Assembly (NCBI GenBank): GCA_900119535.1
Contig: FPJT01000005.1
Span: 124,001-188,000, forward strand
Source of the DNA: Ruminococcus sp. XPD3002
GTDB lineage: Bacteria > Bacillota > Clostridia > Oscillospirales > Ruminococcaceae
DNA: 64,000 nt
Direction: 5' to 3'
Below, piece by piece: positions 1-8,600 of the stretch. The notes under the pieces are model-generated. The model had not been told where the DNA came from. It was given only the letters and a program-made list of their open reading frames with translations, and searched no databases. A program made the position numbers and the translations under genes. Numbering within the stretch: position 1 is the stretch's first letter; each line of letters starts with the position of its first letter.

Positions 1-327
1 TGAGGTTACAGCCGGAAGCAATCCATCTCTGCCAAACTTTCCAACGATATAATAAAACGCATACAATACCGGATAATTCTGCAATTTCATTGTATTTATT
101 AATTCTGGAACTGAATACGATGATATTTGATGCATTATGGGTAATAATCTGTATAAATCATCGGTATATGTTACTTCATAAAAGTATGCCATTATAAAAA
201 GAAAAGCATTGCATATCAGTAATACCTTTGATATTTCACGCTTTTCCAGTCTTGTCATCCCTATTCCAATAAAAATAACAAGTAACCAGTACGTGAATAT
301 TCCGAATAAACGTGCATATAAATACAT
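1..327 (-). CDS. EpsG/Wzy-like polysaccharide polymerase, 3' end outside window
   Basis: The first 109 codons of a gene that leaves the window at its 3' end. The start ATG lies 4 nt after the stop of the GT4 gene, so it is the fourth visible gene of one operon. The visible part is rich in hydrophobic residues: a first membrane segment (FGIFTYWLLVIFIGIG), a basic stretch (TRLEKREISK), then a second membrane segment (VLLICNAFLFIMAY). After it comes YEVTYTDDLYRLLP, which resembles the acidic/aromatic loop of EpsG-type membrane proteins that polymerise or export polysaccharide repeat units. With only the N-terminus visible, another multi-pass transporter or polymerase is possible. The family call rests on the motif, the hydrophobicity and the neighbouring glycosyltransferases. 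Confidence 0.6.
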   Translation of the reverse strand, partial: MYLYARLFGIFTYWLLVIFIGIGMTRLEKREISKVLLICNAFLFIMAYFYEVTYTDDLYRLLPIMHQISSYSVPELINTMKLQNYPVLYAFYYIVGKFGRDGLLPAVTS

Positions 328-330
328 CTA

Positions 331-1425
331 TCATTCTCTTCCTATGATGTTTTTATACATTTCATGCGATCTACTTGCAATCTGATCCCAAGAATATTTT
401 TTTGATAACATTAAAGCATTCTTACCTTTTTGTGGCAAGAGTTCCCTTTCGTTTATCATACGCAAAATAGAATTTCTTATGGATTCTACGGTATTATCTG
501 CTGCCCATCCTGCATCGTTTTCCTCAATTTCTTTTTTCATATTTGTCCCTTGTGTCACAAGACAAGGTAATCCTAATGATAATGCCTCTAATAGCCCCAT
601 AGAAAGACCCTCAAATCGTGATGTCATAACGAATACATCACTATCCAATAACTCTATGATCTTTTCATCACCAAATAAAGGATTCGACACTACTTGAATA
701 ATATCAGATAAACCATATTTATTAATTTTATTACAAAGTTCACTTACTGGAGCAGTATCTTTAACAGAACCAATTATTTTCAAAGAAAATCTAACCTTTA
801 TAAGTTCTTCTTTTATCGGAATTATTGCATCAATTAAAAGATCCAATCCCTTTTGATACGGCTCTATTCTACCTATAAATATTGCGTGTATAGAGTCTCC
901 TCTGAATTGTCTTTTCGTTTTGGCATTAGCATCAATGCCATTGGGCAAAATAAAACCTTTTGTTTTCCATTGGCTTGAATCTGTTTTCTCCTGAGATGTT
1001 AAATACTGAATTGAATGTGCATTACGAATTATACGACCATATATCAAAAAATTACCCAAGATTTTTTTGAATTTCTTTTTATTCTGAGCTTGTCGTGTGA
1101 GCTGACTTCTTGGTATGAGTATGTAGGGGATTCCCGATTTATATATTTCATACAGTATCTTCGGATTATGATACACGTACACTTCTTCAATAATAATCAA
1201 ATCTGGAGAATTAAAAGGGACTGGCAAATCGGCAAGAGTTTGACTTGGGTATTCTTGAATATCATGATAAAATTCATACTTGCTATAGTCCACTGTATTT
1301 ATTTGAGAGACATTGTACCAAAAAACATTATCATATATAGATTGTGCCTCTATTTGTTTGGGGACACTATATGATGGTCCACTACATTTTGAACCGTTCA
1401 ATTTACTTATGTATAATATATTCAC
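331..1425 (-). CDS. GT4-family glycosyltransferase
   Basis: Predicted 364-residue retaining glycosyltransferase of the GT-B fold that would add a sugar to the lipid-linked polysaccharide repeat on the cytoplasmic side. The C-terminal half carries the GT4 hallmarks: the nucleotide-sugar domain opening (HAIFIGRIEPYQKGLDLLI), the loop before the E-x7-E region (SDVFVMTSRFEGLSMGLLEA), and LGLPCLVTQGTN after it. The start is a GTG that directly follows the stop of the GT2 gene (1-nt gap); a GAAAGGAAAG Shine-Dalgarno lies inside the end of that gene, so the two are probably translationally coupled. Acceptor and donor sugars cannot be told from sequence. It is a normal length for the family and no damage is seen. 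Confidence 0.88.
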   Translation of the reverse strand: MNILYISKLNGSKCSGPSYSVPKQIEAQSIYDNVFWYNVSQINTVDYSKYEFYHDIQEYPSQTLADLPVPFNSPDLIIIEEVYVYHNPKILYEIYKSGIPYILIPRSQLTRQAQNKKKFKKILGNFLIYGRIIRNAHSIQYLTSQEKTDSSQWKTKGFILPNGIDANAKTKRQFRGDSIHAIFIGRIEPYQKGLDLLIDAIIPIKEELIKVRFSLKIIGSVKDTAPVSELCNKINKYGLSDIIQVVSNPLFGDEKIIELLDSDVFVMTSRFEGLSMGLLEALSLGLPCLVTQGTNMKKEIEENDAGWAADNTVESIRNSILRMINERELLPQKGKNALMLSKKYSWDQIASRSHEMYKNIIGRE

Positions 1426-1426
1426 T

Positions 1427-2248
1427 TCATCTTTCCTTTCTTAATGCTTTATCAGAAATCAACTTCATAAGTGGCATAGGCATTAAGAATAAAGCGGTCT
1501 GTCCCATTAGCACATATAGTAAATCGAAAAAAGAACAATGTTTTCTATTATAAATATCAAGTGTTACCTTATATATGCTTTTCAGTCTTGTAAAACTCTT
1601 CCTTCTTTTATAATTATCTGCATTTGATCTGAATAGCAATAAGGATTCGTTGATATTTCGTGCTTTCGCTCCACTATGTATTAACCGTGAAAACATATCA
1701 CGATCTTCGTTCCCACGTGTATGCCCATACCCTCCACATTCAATTATCTTCGATTTCTTATACATAACAGTTGGATGATTAAACGGCTGTATTCTGCCTA
1801 TACGCTTGCGAATTTCCTCCGGTTCAGACGGAACAACACGAGAACACTTTATATCTGTTGGATCATCCCAAAATTCATCAATATTGCAGCCTACGATTGC
1901 AAGTGTCTTGTCCTGTTCAAACAATGCGAGTTCTTTTGCACATCGTTCTGGTAAAGATATGTCATCTGAATCCATACGAGCAACAAGTTCATTTCTGCAA
2001 TGCTGTAATCCTATGTCTAAGGCTCTGCCCAAACCAACATTCTGTTTTAACGATACAATTGTAAATAGCTTACCATTATTCAATTTATAATTATCTATAA
2101 TCGTTTGTAATCCTTCATTCAATTTGCCGTCCAGAACAATCACAAATTGTTCTGGCTTTGCTGTTTGATTCAGCATACTTTCAATTGCCTGCTTCAAATA
2201 TTCCGGCTTTTCTTTATCATAAACAGACATTAAGATACTATATTCCAT
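1427..2248 (-). CDS. GT2-family glycosyltransferase
   Basis: A 273-residue inverting glycosyltransferase of the GT-A fold. The N-terminus YSILMSVYDKEKPEYLKQAI is the standard nucleotide-binding start of GT2 enzymes, and ARMDSDDISLPERCAKEL holds the metal-binding DxD motif (about residues 90-100). The later QPFNHPTVMYKK stretch is common in GT2 enzymes of capsule clusters. It lies 4 nt downstream of the sugar-transferase gene and 1 nt upstream of the GT4 gene, inside the same minus-strand operon, and probably acts on the product of the priming transferase. Hydrophobic residues near the C-terminus (LLYVLMGQTALFLMPMPLM) may tether it to the membrane. The specific sugar is unknown. Confidence 0.9.
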   Translation of the reverse strand: MEYSILMSVYDKEKPEYLKQAIESMLNQTAKPEQFVIVLDGKLNEGLQTIIDNYKLNNGKLFTIVSLKQNVGLGRALDIGLQHCRNELVARMDSDDISLPERCAKELALFEQDKTLAIVGCNIDEFWDDPTDIKCSRVVPSEPEEIRKRIGRIQPFNHPTVMYKKSKIIECGGYGHTRGNEDRDMFSRLIHSGAKARNINESLLLFRSNADNYKRRKSFTRLKSIYKVTLDIYNRKHCSFFDLLYVLMGQTALFLMPMPLMKLISDKALRKER

Positions 2249-2252
2249 ATTT

Positions 2253-3677
2253 TCACTTTCCTACAAGCTGCTTTTCCTTATACTCTGCTTTATTACTGAT
2301 TTCAACGTTATTCGTTACATCAAATCCCTCCGTACTCTCTTTCTTAAACAGTATCCTTACCGTCATAAGAATAATACGCAGATCAAGAGCAAGTGAGTAA
2401 TTTTCAATATACATCAAATCGAGCTTGAGCTTATCGAGCGCCGTGGTGTTGTACTTGCCGTACACCTGTGCATAACCCGTCAGACCGCCCTTGACTTTGT
2501 TGCGGAACTCAAATTCCGGTATCTTAGCGCCGTACATCTCGCAATGCTCCACACGCTCCGGTCGAGGCCCAACGATAGACATATCTCCCTTGATGATATT
2601 GAAAAGCTGGGGCAGCTCGTCCACTCGGAGGGTGCGGATCACCTTGCCGACCTTTGTGATGCGGTCATCGTTATCGGTAGCAGGGTGAGGTTTACCGTCT
2701 GCTTCGGCATTTTCAATCATAGAACGGAACTTGAGAATATCAAACTGCTTTCCGCCTTTTGTGATTCTTCTCTGACGATAGAACACAGAGCCGCCGTCCT
2801 CCAGCTTGATAGCTATTGCTATGATGAGCATAATCAATGAGGACGGTATCATTGCTATCAAGCAGAGCGTTAAGTCCATTGCTCTCTTGGCAAAACGCTG
2901 TGCCGGTGTTAATCCACGTCCACGCACTAATTTCAGCGGCGTATCGAACAGCATAATATCCTCGCTGCCTGAATAAATAACATCGGACAGGTTTGGAACG
3001 GAATATGTGCGGATAGAGTTCTGATAGCAGAATTTCAGCAGATCGTTACGGGTTTGAGCATCAACATCATTGATAACAACAGCATCATAGCCCATAATCG
3101 CTGATTCTATCGCCTCAAGCGAAAACTCGTCACATGACATCATTCGCTTGATCTGGTACTTATCGCTTCTTGTTTCCATTTTCTGTTTCAGCGAGGGAGC
3201 ATCATCCTTGCCATATATCATGATCATTCGCTTAGGTATGCAGAATGAATGATAGATAGCCGTAAATAAATAAGAAAGCCCGAATGTTAATAAAATGTCG
3301 ATTCCCATAAGTATCAGCATCGGTATCGGAGTTATCATTTGATTGGCTATCAGACAAAGCTGGAAATATGTAACGAAATTCAGTATGAACATCGAAATCC
3401 ATTGCGATATTGTAACATCTGTCAGCTTTATGTGACCAAATTTAAAGCCGTCACAATAGAAGAACAGTATATAGTTCAAAAATACGTAAACAAGTGTCAG
3501 TAAATACTTTCCGTTGTCGAAGAACGGCGGCATAGATGAGCCGTCATATTTTATCCGCCAAACGCCATAATAAGTAAGAGCGAGTACAATGACCTCAATA
3601 ATCGCTTCAACTCTGCGGATAGAGCTTTTGACTTCATCAAATCTGCGCTGTCTGCGCTTGCGCTCAGCTTCTCCCAT
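2253..3677 (-). CDS. Undecaprenyl-phosphate sugar phosphotransferase (priming enzyme)
   Basis: A 474-residue polyisoprenyl-phosphate hexose-1-phosphate transferase of the WcaJ/WbaP type, which starts a polysaccharide repeat by moving a sugar phosphate from a nucleotide sugar to undecaprenyl phosphate. The N-terminal ~140 residues have about four membrane segments. A central soluble domain follows (about 150-250), and the last ~210 residues are the bacterial sugar transferase domain: KRAMDLTLCLIAM, then FYRQRRITKGGKQFDILKFR, then LRVDELPQLFNIIKGDMSIVGPRPE and the KGGLTGYAQVYGKYNT tail. It is the first gene of the operon, which fits its priming role. The start ATG follows AAGGTGGATG. The probable promoter is about 300 bp upstream, beyond one arm of the inverted repeat described here. 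Confidence 0.93.
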   Translation of the reverse strand: MGEAERKRRQRRFDEVKSSIRRVEAIIEVIVLALTYYGVWRIKYDGSSMPPFFDNGKYLLTLVYVFLNYILFFYCDGFKFGHIKLTDVTISQWISMFILNFVTYFQLCLIANQMITPIPMLILMGIDILLTFGLSYLFTAIYHSFCIPKRMIMIYGKDDAPSLKQKMETRSDKYQIKRMMSCDEFSLEAIESAIMGYDAVVINDVDAQTRNDLLKFCYQNSIRTYSVPNLSDVIYSGSEDIMLFDTPLKLVRGRGLTPAQRFAKRAMDLTLCLIAMIPSSLIMLIIAIAIKLEDGGSVFYRQRRITKGGKQFDILKFRSMIENAEADGKPHPATDNDDRITKVGKVIRTLRVDELPQLFNIIKGDMSIVGPRPERVEHCEMYGAKIPEFEFRNKVKGGLTGYAQVYGKYNTTALDKLKLDLMYIENYSLALDLRIILMTVRILFKKESTEGFDVTNNVEISNKAEYKEKQLVGK

Positions 3678-3809
3678 AAAATCACATCCACCTTAAACAA
3701 TATGTAAATCATACTTTTTGAAGTTACCAAGTGACAGGCATTCTAATTAGACTTGTATTCGCCTGTTGAAAAGGGTATCATAGTATCATCAGCCTGTCAG
3801 CACTATCGT

Positions 3810-3826
3810 TTTCGCAAAATAAACAA
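3810..3826 (+). repeat. Left arm of 17-bp inverted repeat flanking the recombinase gene
   Basis: TTTCGCAAAATAAACAA here is the exact reverse complement of 5316-5332. The two arms enclose 1489 bp holding the complete recombinase gene and both promoters of the divergent region. A perfect 17-bp inverted match within 1.5 kb is very unlikely by chance even in AT-rich DNA. Inverted arms of this kind are the substrate expected for DNA inversion by a tyrosine recombinase. Confidence 0.7.
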
Positions 3827-3971
3827 TTTCAGGAACACCAATGCAGATACGCCCGTATGGATCGGGAACGCAGTAATTAGGGCGGCGAAGCCTTGTGGCA
3901 ACACCGAAAGCCTGAAATCTGAAAACGTGTATAAATATAATTCTACCACAGTAAATTGTATTTTTCAAGTA

Positions 3972-4001
3972 GTTATAGGACATCTTGACGAATTTTGTCA
4001 A
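3972..4001 (-). promoter_or_regulatory. Promoter directed at the polysaccharide operon
   Basis: Read on the minus strand: TTGACA (4001-3996), 18-bp spacer, TATAAC (3977-3972). It lies inside the segment enclosed by the 17-bp inverted repeat and points out of it, through the left arm, into the sugar-transferase gene. Turning the segment round would take this promoter away from the operon. Confidence 0.6.
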
Positions 4002-4066
4002 ATTCAACAACCAAACCTATTTTACCCCCCCATTTTGTGAAGAAATCATCAACAAACAACGTGATA

Positions 4067-4095
4067 TTGAGATTTTTATTCGTAATAAGTATACC
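4067..4095 (+). promoter_or_regulatory. Promoter of the recombinase gene
   Basis: TTGAGA (4067-4072), 17-bp spacer, TATACC (4090-4095), about 50 bp before the recombinase start. A reasonable sigma-A-type match, weaker than the divergent promoter. Confidence 0.45.
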
Positions 4096-4146
4096 TGAAT
4101 ATACTATCAGTATTCCGTTTTCAAATAGAACAAAGGAGAGAGTTAT

Positions 4147-5238
4147 ATGCTGCAAAACAGAGAAACAATCACACAGCGTAAGGACGGTCGTTTTATGGGG
4201 AGATTTATTATCGACCATGAAAGCAACGGAAAGCCCGTCTATCAGTATGTCTACGGCAAGACATACGAAGAAACCGAGCAGAAGCTCCGCATTGCCCGTG
4301 AGATCGAGAGCCAGTTTCTGTCCGGTCGCTGTGTTACTATATATAAGGTATACGGCGAATGGCTGAACGCTATCGTCAATCGTGTCAAAGAGTCTACCTA
4401 CGCCAATTATACGATGAAGTTCGAGAAGCATATTTTGCCTGTATTTGGCGATATGCTCTGCACCGAGGTCACATCTGCAAAGATCAACGCTTTCATCAAG
4501 GATAAAATGGACAGCGGACTGTCCGCAGGGTATGTTCGTGACCTTTTTGCCGTATTCAAGGCACTTCTAATCTATGCACAGGAGGAATACAACATCAAGC
4601 TCTCTCTGAAAAATGTGTCACTGCCGAAGGCAGAAAAGAAAAAGTCCCCGAAAATGAGCGATGAACAGCAGAAGAAGCTGGTCGGCTATGTGAAAAACCA
4701 CATCGACCTGACTGGACTTGGTGTACTGTTATCGCTTTTCATGGGACTTCGTATTGGTGAGCTTTGTGGCTTGAAATGGGGAGATATTGACCTCGTTCAC
4801 AAGATTTTGCGTATCAATCGCACGGTACAGCGTATCTGCAAACAGAACGGCAGCCGTAAGACAATGCTGATCGTTACAGCACCGAAAAGCTCCAATTCCA
4901 GACGCTGTATTGCCATTCCAGATTTCCTGATGCCGTATCTGCTTGCTTTCAAGGGAAGTGATAATGATTATATTCTTTCCGGCAGCGAAAAAATTATAGA
5001 GCCGAGAACTATGCAGTATCGCTACAAGAAGATACTTGAAGCCGCTGATATAGAAAGCTCCAATTATCACAAGCTCCGTGCGACCTTTGCTACAAACTGT
5101 ATTGAAAACGGCTTTGATGTGAAAACGCTGTCCTGCGTACTCGGTCACAGCTCAGTAACGCTGACACTTGAAAGGTATGTCCGCCCAAGCCGACAGTATG
5201 AGCGACGAATGATGAACAGCCTCTCTGCACGAATGTAG
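4147..5238 (+). CDS. Tyrosine recombinase/integrase
   Basis: A 363-residue phage-type tyrosine recombinase that cuts and rejoins DNA at specific sites. Residues 1-60 form an arm-binding-like N-terminal part, about 60-150 the core-binding SAM-like domain (KVYGEWLNAIVNRVKESTYA), and about 175-363 the catalytic domain. The catalytic residues are visible: R in FMGLRIGELCGLKWGDID, H-x-x-R in NYHKLRATFATNC, H in VLGHSSVTLTLERY, and the nucleophile Y in that last motif. AAAGGAGAG precedes the start. It lies between the polysaccharide operon and conjugative element 1, enclosed by a perfect 17-bp inverted repeat. It may invert that segment and so control surface polysaccharide, or it may be the integrase of element 1. 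I favour the first because the repeats are inverted and enclose only this gene. Confidence 0.92.
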   Translation: MLQNRETITQRKDGRFMGRFIIDHESNGKPVYQYVYGKTYEETEQKLRIAREIESQFLSGRCVTIYKVYGEWLNAIVNRVKESTYANYTMKFEKHILPVFGDMLCTEVTSAKINAFIKDKMDSGLSAGYVRDLFAVFKALLIYAQEEYNIKLSLKNVSLPKAEKKKSPKMSDEQQKKLVGYVKNHIDLTGLGVLLSLFMGLRIGELCGLKWGDIDLVHKILRINRTVQRICKQNGSRKTMLIVTAPKSSNSRRCIAIPDFLMPYLLAFKGSDNDYILSGSEKIIEPRTMQYRYKKILEAADIESSNYHKLRATFATNCIENGFDVKTLSCVLGHSSVTLTLERYVRPSRQYERRMMNSLSARM

Positions 5239-5315
5239 TGTCATTCTGTGTCAGAAACAGCAGCTTGAAAATTGAATATCACGGTAATACGGCGATTTTA
5301 CGAATTGTTTGTAAT

Positions 5316-5332
5316 TTGTTTATTTTGCGAAA
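5316..5332 (-). repeat. Right arm of 17-bp inverted repeat flanking the recombinase gene
   Basis: TTGTTTATTTTGCGAAA is the exact reverse complement of 3810-3826. It sits 77 bp after the recombinase stop and just before that gene's terminator, so the terminator would stay in place if the segment inverted, while the recombinase would then read toward the polysaccharide operon. Confidence 0.7.
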
Positions 5333-5349
5333 TATTGTCTTTCAGAAAT

Positions 5350-5388
5350 GGCATACCGGGGATTCTCGATATGCCTTTCCTGTTTTAT
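5350..5388 (+). terminator. Terminator after the recombinase gene
   Basis: A hairpin with outer stem GGCATA/TATGCC and an inner CGGG/CTCG stem (5350-5375), followed by a T-rich tail (5376-5388). It serves the plus strand and stops transcription from running into element 1, whose last gene ends on the other strand at 5385. Confidence 0.6.
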
Positions 5389-5597
5389 TCTATCATATCA
5401 TAATCACACATAACAGCGGCATAATCCAACGCTTCATGCTCCAGCTTATTTGTCAGCGTGACTGCACAGGCAAACATCTCAGAGTGTACAGGCACAGCGA
5501 GCGTAATCTCACGCAGTACCTCCAATGCCTGCTTCTTATCCCTGCATCCGAGAGAACGGAGCAGCGTCCGTTCCTCAACCGTCAGAATACTTGTCAT
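5385..5597 (-). CDS. Small element protein, resembles transposon-transfer assisting proteins
   Basis: A 70-residue soluble protein, the last gene of the element 1 operon, 15 nt after the ArdC-like gene and preceded by AGAAGGGATG. It opens MTSILTVEERTLLRSL and has a second predicted helix around LREITLAVPVHSEMFACAVT. Short proteins at this end of clostridial conjugative elements, starting with a V/T-x-E-E-x-x-L-L pattern, are often annotated as transposon-transfer assisting proteins. The resemblance is by pattern only and the function is not established. There is no membrane segment or signal peptide. Confidence 0.55.
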   Translation of the reverse strand: MTSILTVEERTLLRSLGCRDKKQALEVLREITLAVPVHSEMFACAVTLTNKLEHEALDYAAVMCDYDMIE

Positions 5598-5612
5598 AGG
5601 ACATCCCTTCTA

Positions 5613-8600
5613 TCAAAGTTTCGGTTTCTTAGGCTTTGGCTTGTCAATCTCTGGTGTAGCCAACTTCAGTTTCAAAAAATCCGGCAGTGGCTTGAATCCG
5701 AATGAATCCACATAGAACGCCTGATTTTTCACCGTAACCACATCGCTCACGGACAGGCTGTGTCCCTTGAAATCGTCAGGACGCTCCATATTGAACTTAT
5801 AAAACACCGCTTCAAGCTGCATACGCTGATCGGAATGTTCGGAAATATCTGCGATATTGCCCTCATAAACCTTGTTGTAGTTTGCAAGATCAGGCTGCTG
5901 CCCATGTTTTGCAAGACGCTCATAGGGTTCAAAGCGAATATCTCTTGTTTCATCACCGGGCTTTAGCTGATAGATCGCAAAATCATGCTCCGGCTCAGGC
6001 GGAACAGGCGGTGCAGGGGCGGCTTTCGTTGCAGCAGGTTCATCGACTGCTATATCTTTGGAAATCTCAGGCGGATTTGCAAGCAGCTCAGACAGCGCCG
6101 CATTGCAGGCGAAATAATCGCCCTTTGCCATGATCTCACCGATTTTGTAGGTATCATCATCATTTTTGACGTACTGCTGCACATAATGCGTATCAGGAGT
6201 AGCTTGATTCTTGCTGACCTGAATGCGGTATACCACATCGGGCAGCTCCTTTGACTGCTCCTTGTAAAGCTCTGCGGATTTTTCATCCAGCACTTGCGGA
6301 TGCACAAGCTCGCAGCGGACGGTTTTCTTCTTCTGCTCAAACAGTTCAAGCATTGCTTTCTTTGCTTCTGCGACACTTGCCATGTTCGGGATCACAGGTG
6401 TTACCAGACCGTCAGCGCTGATCGTGACGATAGCATAGCGGCTATTGGCAGACTGCCGTACAGCATACTGTTCCACAGGTTTCGGAGTAATGCCGGCGTT
6501 TTCCTTTCTCTCTGCCAGTTTTGCTTTTGCCATTTCAAGTGCCTGCCTATTCTCAGGGGAATATGTTCTGTCAGTGAGCAGATCATATTCCTGCCTTGTC
6601 ATATCAATGTTGCTGACTGTACCGTCCGCATTCACACAGGCTGCATTGATTTTTGTAACCTTGCTGTAAAACTGCTTGGCAGTTTCGCCTGACATTTTCT
6701 GCTCTCTGTCATAAGCATCATTGTCCAGCCAGCCGATTCCATCTACAAAATACTCGTTGACTGATGAGTTAAAATAACTTGTTTCCGGGATTCCTCTGTA
6801 ATCGTCCCTAACAGATACACGCTCTGTAGAAAGCAGGAACTGGTCAGACAGATACTCCGATAAATGCGGCAGTTCAGGCTTGGGCGCTTCCTGTGCCAGC
6901 TCTTTTGAACGGTCGATCAGAACTTCAAAAAGATGATTGAGCCGTACCGGATGCTGCTCTGTCAGGAATTTCAGGCGCATCTGATCGCTGTCAAACTGAA
7001 AACGTGCTGCTGCATTTCTGACCTCCGGTGTAAAACGTCCGTCATGCTTTTTGAGCTGAATTGTTGCAGCAACGGTATACATGGTGCGCTCCATACCGAA
7101 TTTCTGTTCCAATTCCTGAACAAAGCCTTTCAGATTGCGGTTTTCATAGGCATCATAAAGATTTTGGTCAATATAATCCCGGCAAGCCTGAGAAGCATGG
7201 ATACTGTCCCATAGTTCGTTCAGTCGGTCATTCTGCCTTGCTTCTACAAAAGATATTGTCACGATCGGCACATCCTTCGGATCGGCGGGCGGATGTTTCT
7301 CAGGAATATTCTGCTTCCGGACATTGCCCTGCGGACTGTCAAAGTATGCTGCCGCTGTCGGTACTGCTGCTGTTTTTGAATAGCTTGCCTTTACTTTTGC
7401 GACTGCCGCCTCATATCTCGGTACATCAGCCTTACGCACTGTTATTGTGACAGAATATCCTTTTCTCACGCCGCTGAACGGAACACCGTCTGCTTCAAGC
7501 TGTTTCGCAATATTCTCAGCATGACGGGGTTTCAGCTTTGTCATATACTGTAGCTGTGATTTGTCGCCAAGCTCTGTATAAGGCGTGTTGCCGAACACAT
7601 TGGGGTTCGGCGCAGACGGTACTGTTGTCTGCTGAACAGGCTGCGGATTAGTAGTTCCACGCTGCTGTGCATAACCGGCTTTCACCTTATCGACCGCCGC
7701 CAGATAGCGGGGAATATCCGTCTTGTTGACCGTGATCGTTACGGTATTACCGTAGTGCTTTCCGCTGAAACGCACTCCGTCCGCTTCAAGCTGACGGGCA
7801 ATGTTATCAGCGTGACGAGGTTTGAGATTTTTGTAGTATTCAAGCTGTGACCGCTCACCAAGCTGTGCATAGGGCGTATTTCCGAACACGCCAGATTTTT
7901 CCTGCGGACTGCCGCTGTAATGATTCATTTGCTTTCCCTCCGTATTTGTAAAATTCGGCGCATCAAAATTCATTGCCGCCATATATTCTTCCTGTGTAAT
8001 ATCCTGCGGTATTTCCTCCGCAGGCGTGATCTGCGAACAGGTCATTTCCATATCCGCAATCAGACGCACGGTTTCTGCAATGTCCTCATGCTCTCCGGCA
8101 TACTGGAATATCATCTCCTGATCTTCCTTGCTGAAAATGATATTTCTGCTTTTGCAGTCGTCTATCAATATCTCAGCCTTCTGGATATTGTTAAGCTCCG
8201 TATCAGCAAGCATTTCGTCCATTGTCAGGTCACGCTTTTGCAGCTTGAGCAGTTCGGATTCAATGGATGAAGTCAGCTTTTTGGCTGCCTGTTGTATCTC
8301 ATCAAGAACTTTTGTAAGCTGATCGAGCTGCTTCCCGTCTGACCATGATGCAATATACGGGAAAGAATACTCCGATGTGTCCAGACCGAGCCATTCCGCT
8401 ACGATAAAAGCAGTTGATTCCGCCTGTACTTCCTTTTCGTTTCGTGCGGATTTTGCAGTAGCGATTTCCAGCGACGGATCATGCAGCAGCTTGTGTGCGC
8501 ACTCATGAAATGCTGTTTTCAACATTTGTGCATCGCTCATACCAGACTGTACTACGATCTTATCATCCGTAGGACTGTAAAATCCCTTTGCACCGCCTTT

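Larger units (their letters stand above)
3678..4146. other. Divergent intergenic region and long leader of the polysaccharide operon
   Basis: 469 bp between the divergent sugar-transferase gene and the recombinase gene. It holds one arm of a 17-bp inverted repeat (3810-3826), a minus-strand promoter (3972-4001) facing the polysaccharide operon, and a plus-strand promoter (4067-4095) facing the recombinase. From the minus promoter, transcripts would have a leader of about 290 nt. Within it GACAGGC (3733-3739) and GCCTGTC (3792-3798) can pair, and the 3870-3915 part contains several short GC-rich repeats. Short open frames here on both strands have no ribosome binding site and no recognisable product, so I read the region as regulatory and not coding. 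Confidence 0.55.

Noticed and set aside
3789..4010. Minus-strand open frame of 73 codons in the polysaccharide leader.
   Set aside because: It has no ribosome binding site, its start lies at the promoter itself and the product has no recognisable feature. Best seen as leader RNA.
7390..7870. Two near-identical ~300-bp segments in the ArdC-like gene, first thought to be a DNA repeat or recombination product.
   Set aside because: They are in frame and encode a duplicated protein module with diverged codons, so this is domain duplication and not a mobile repeat.
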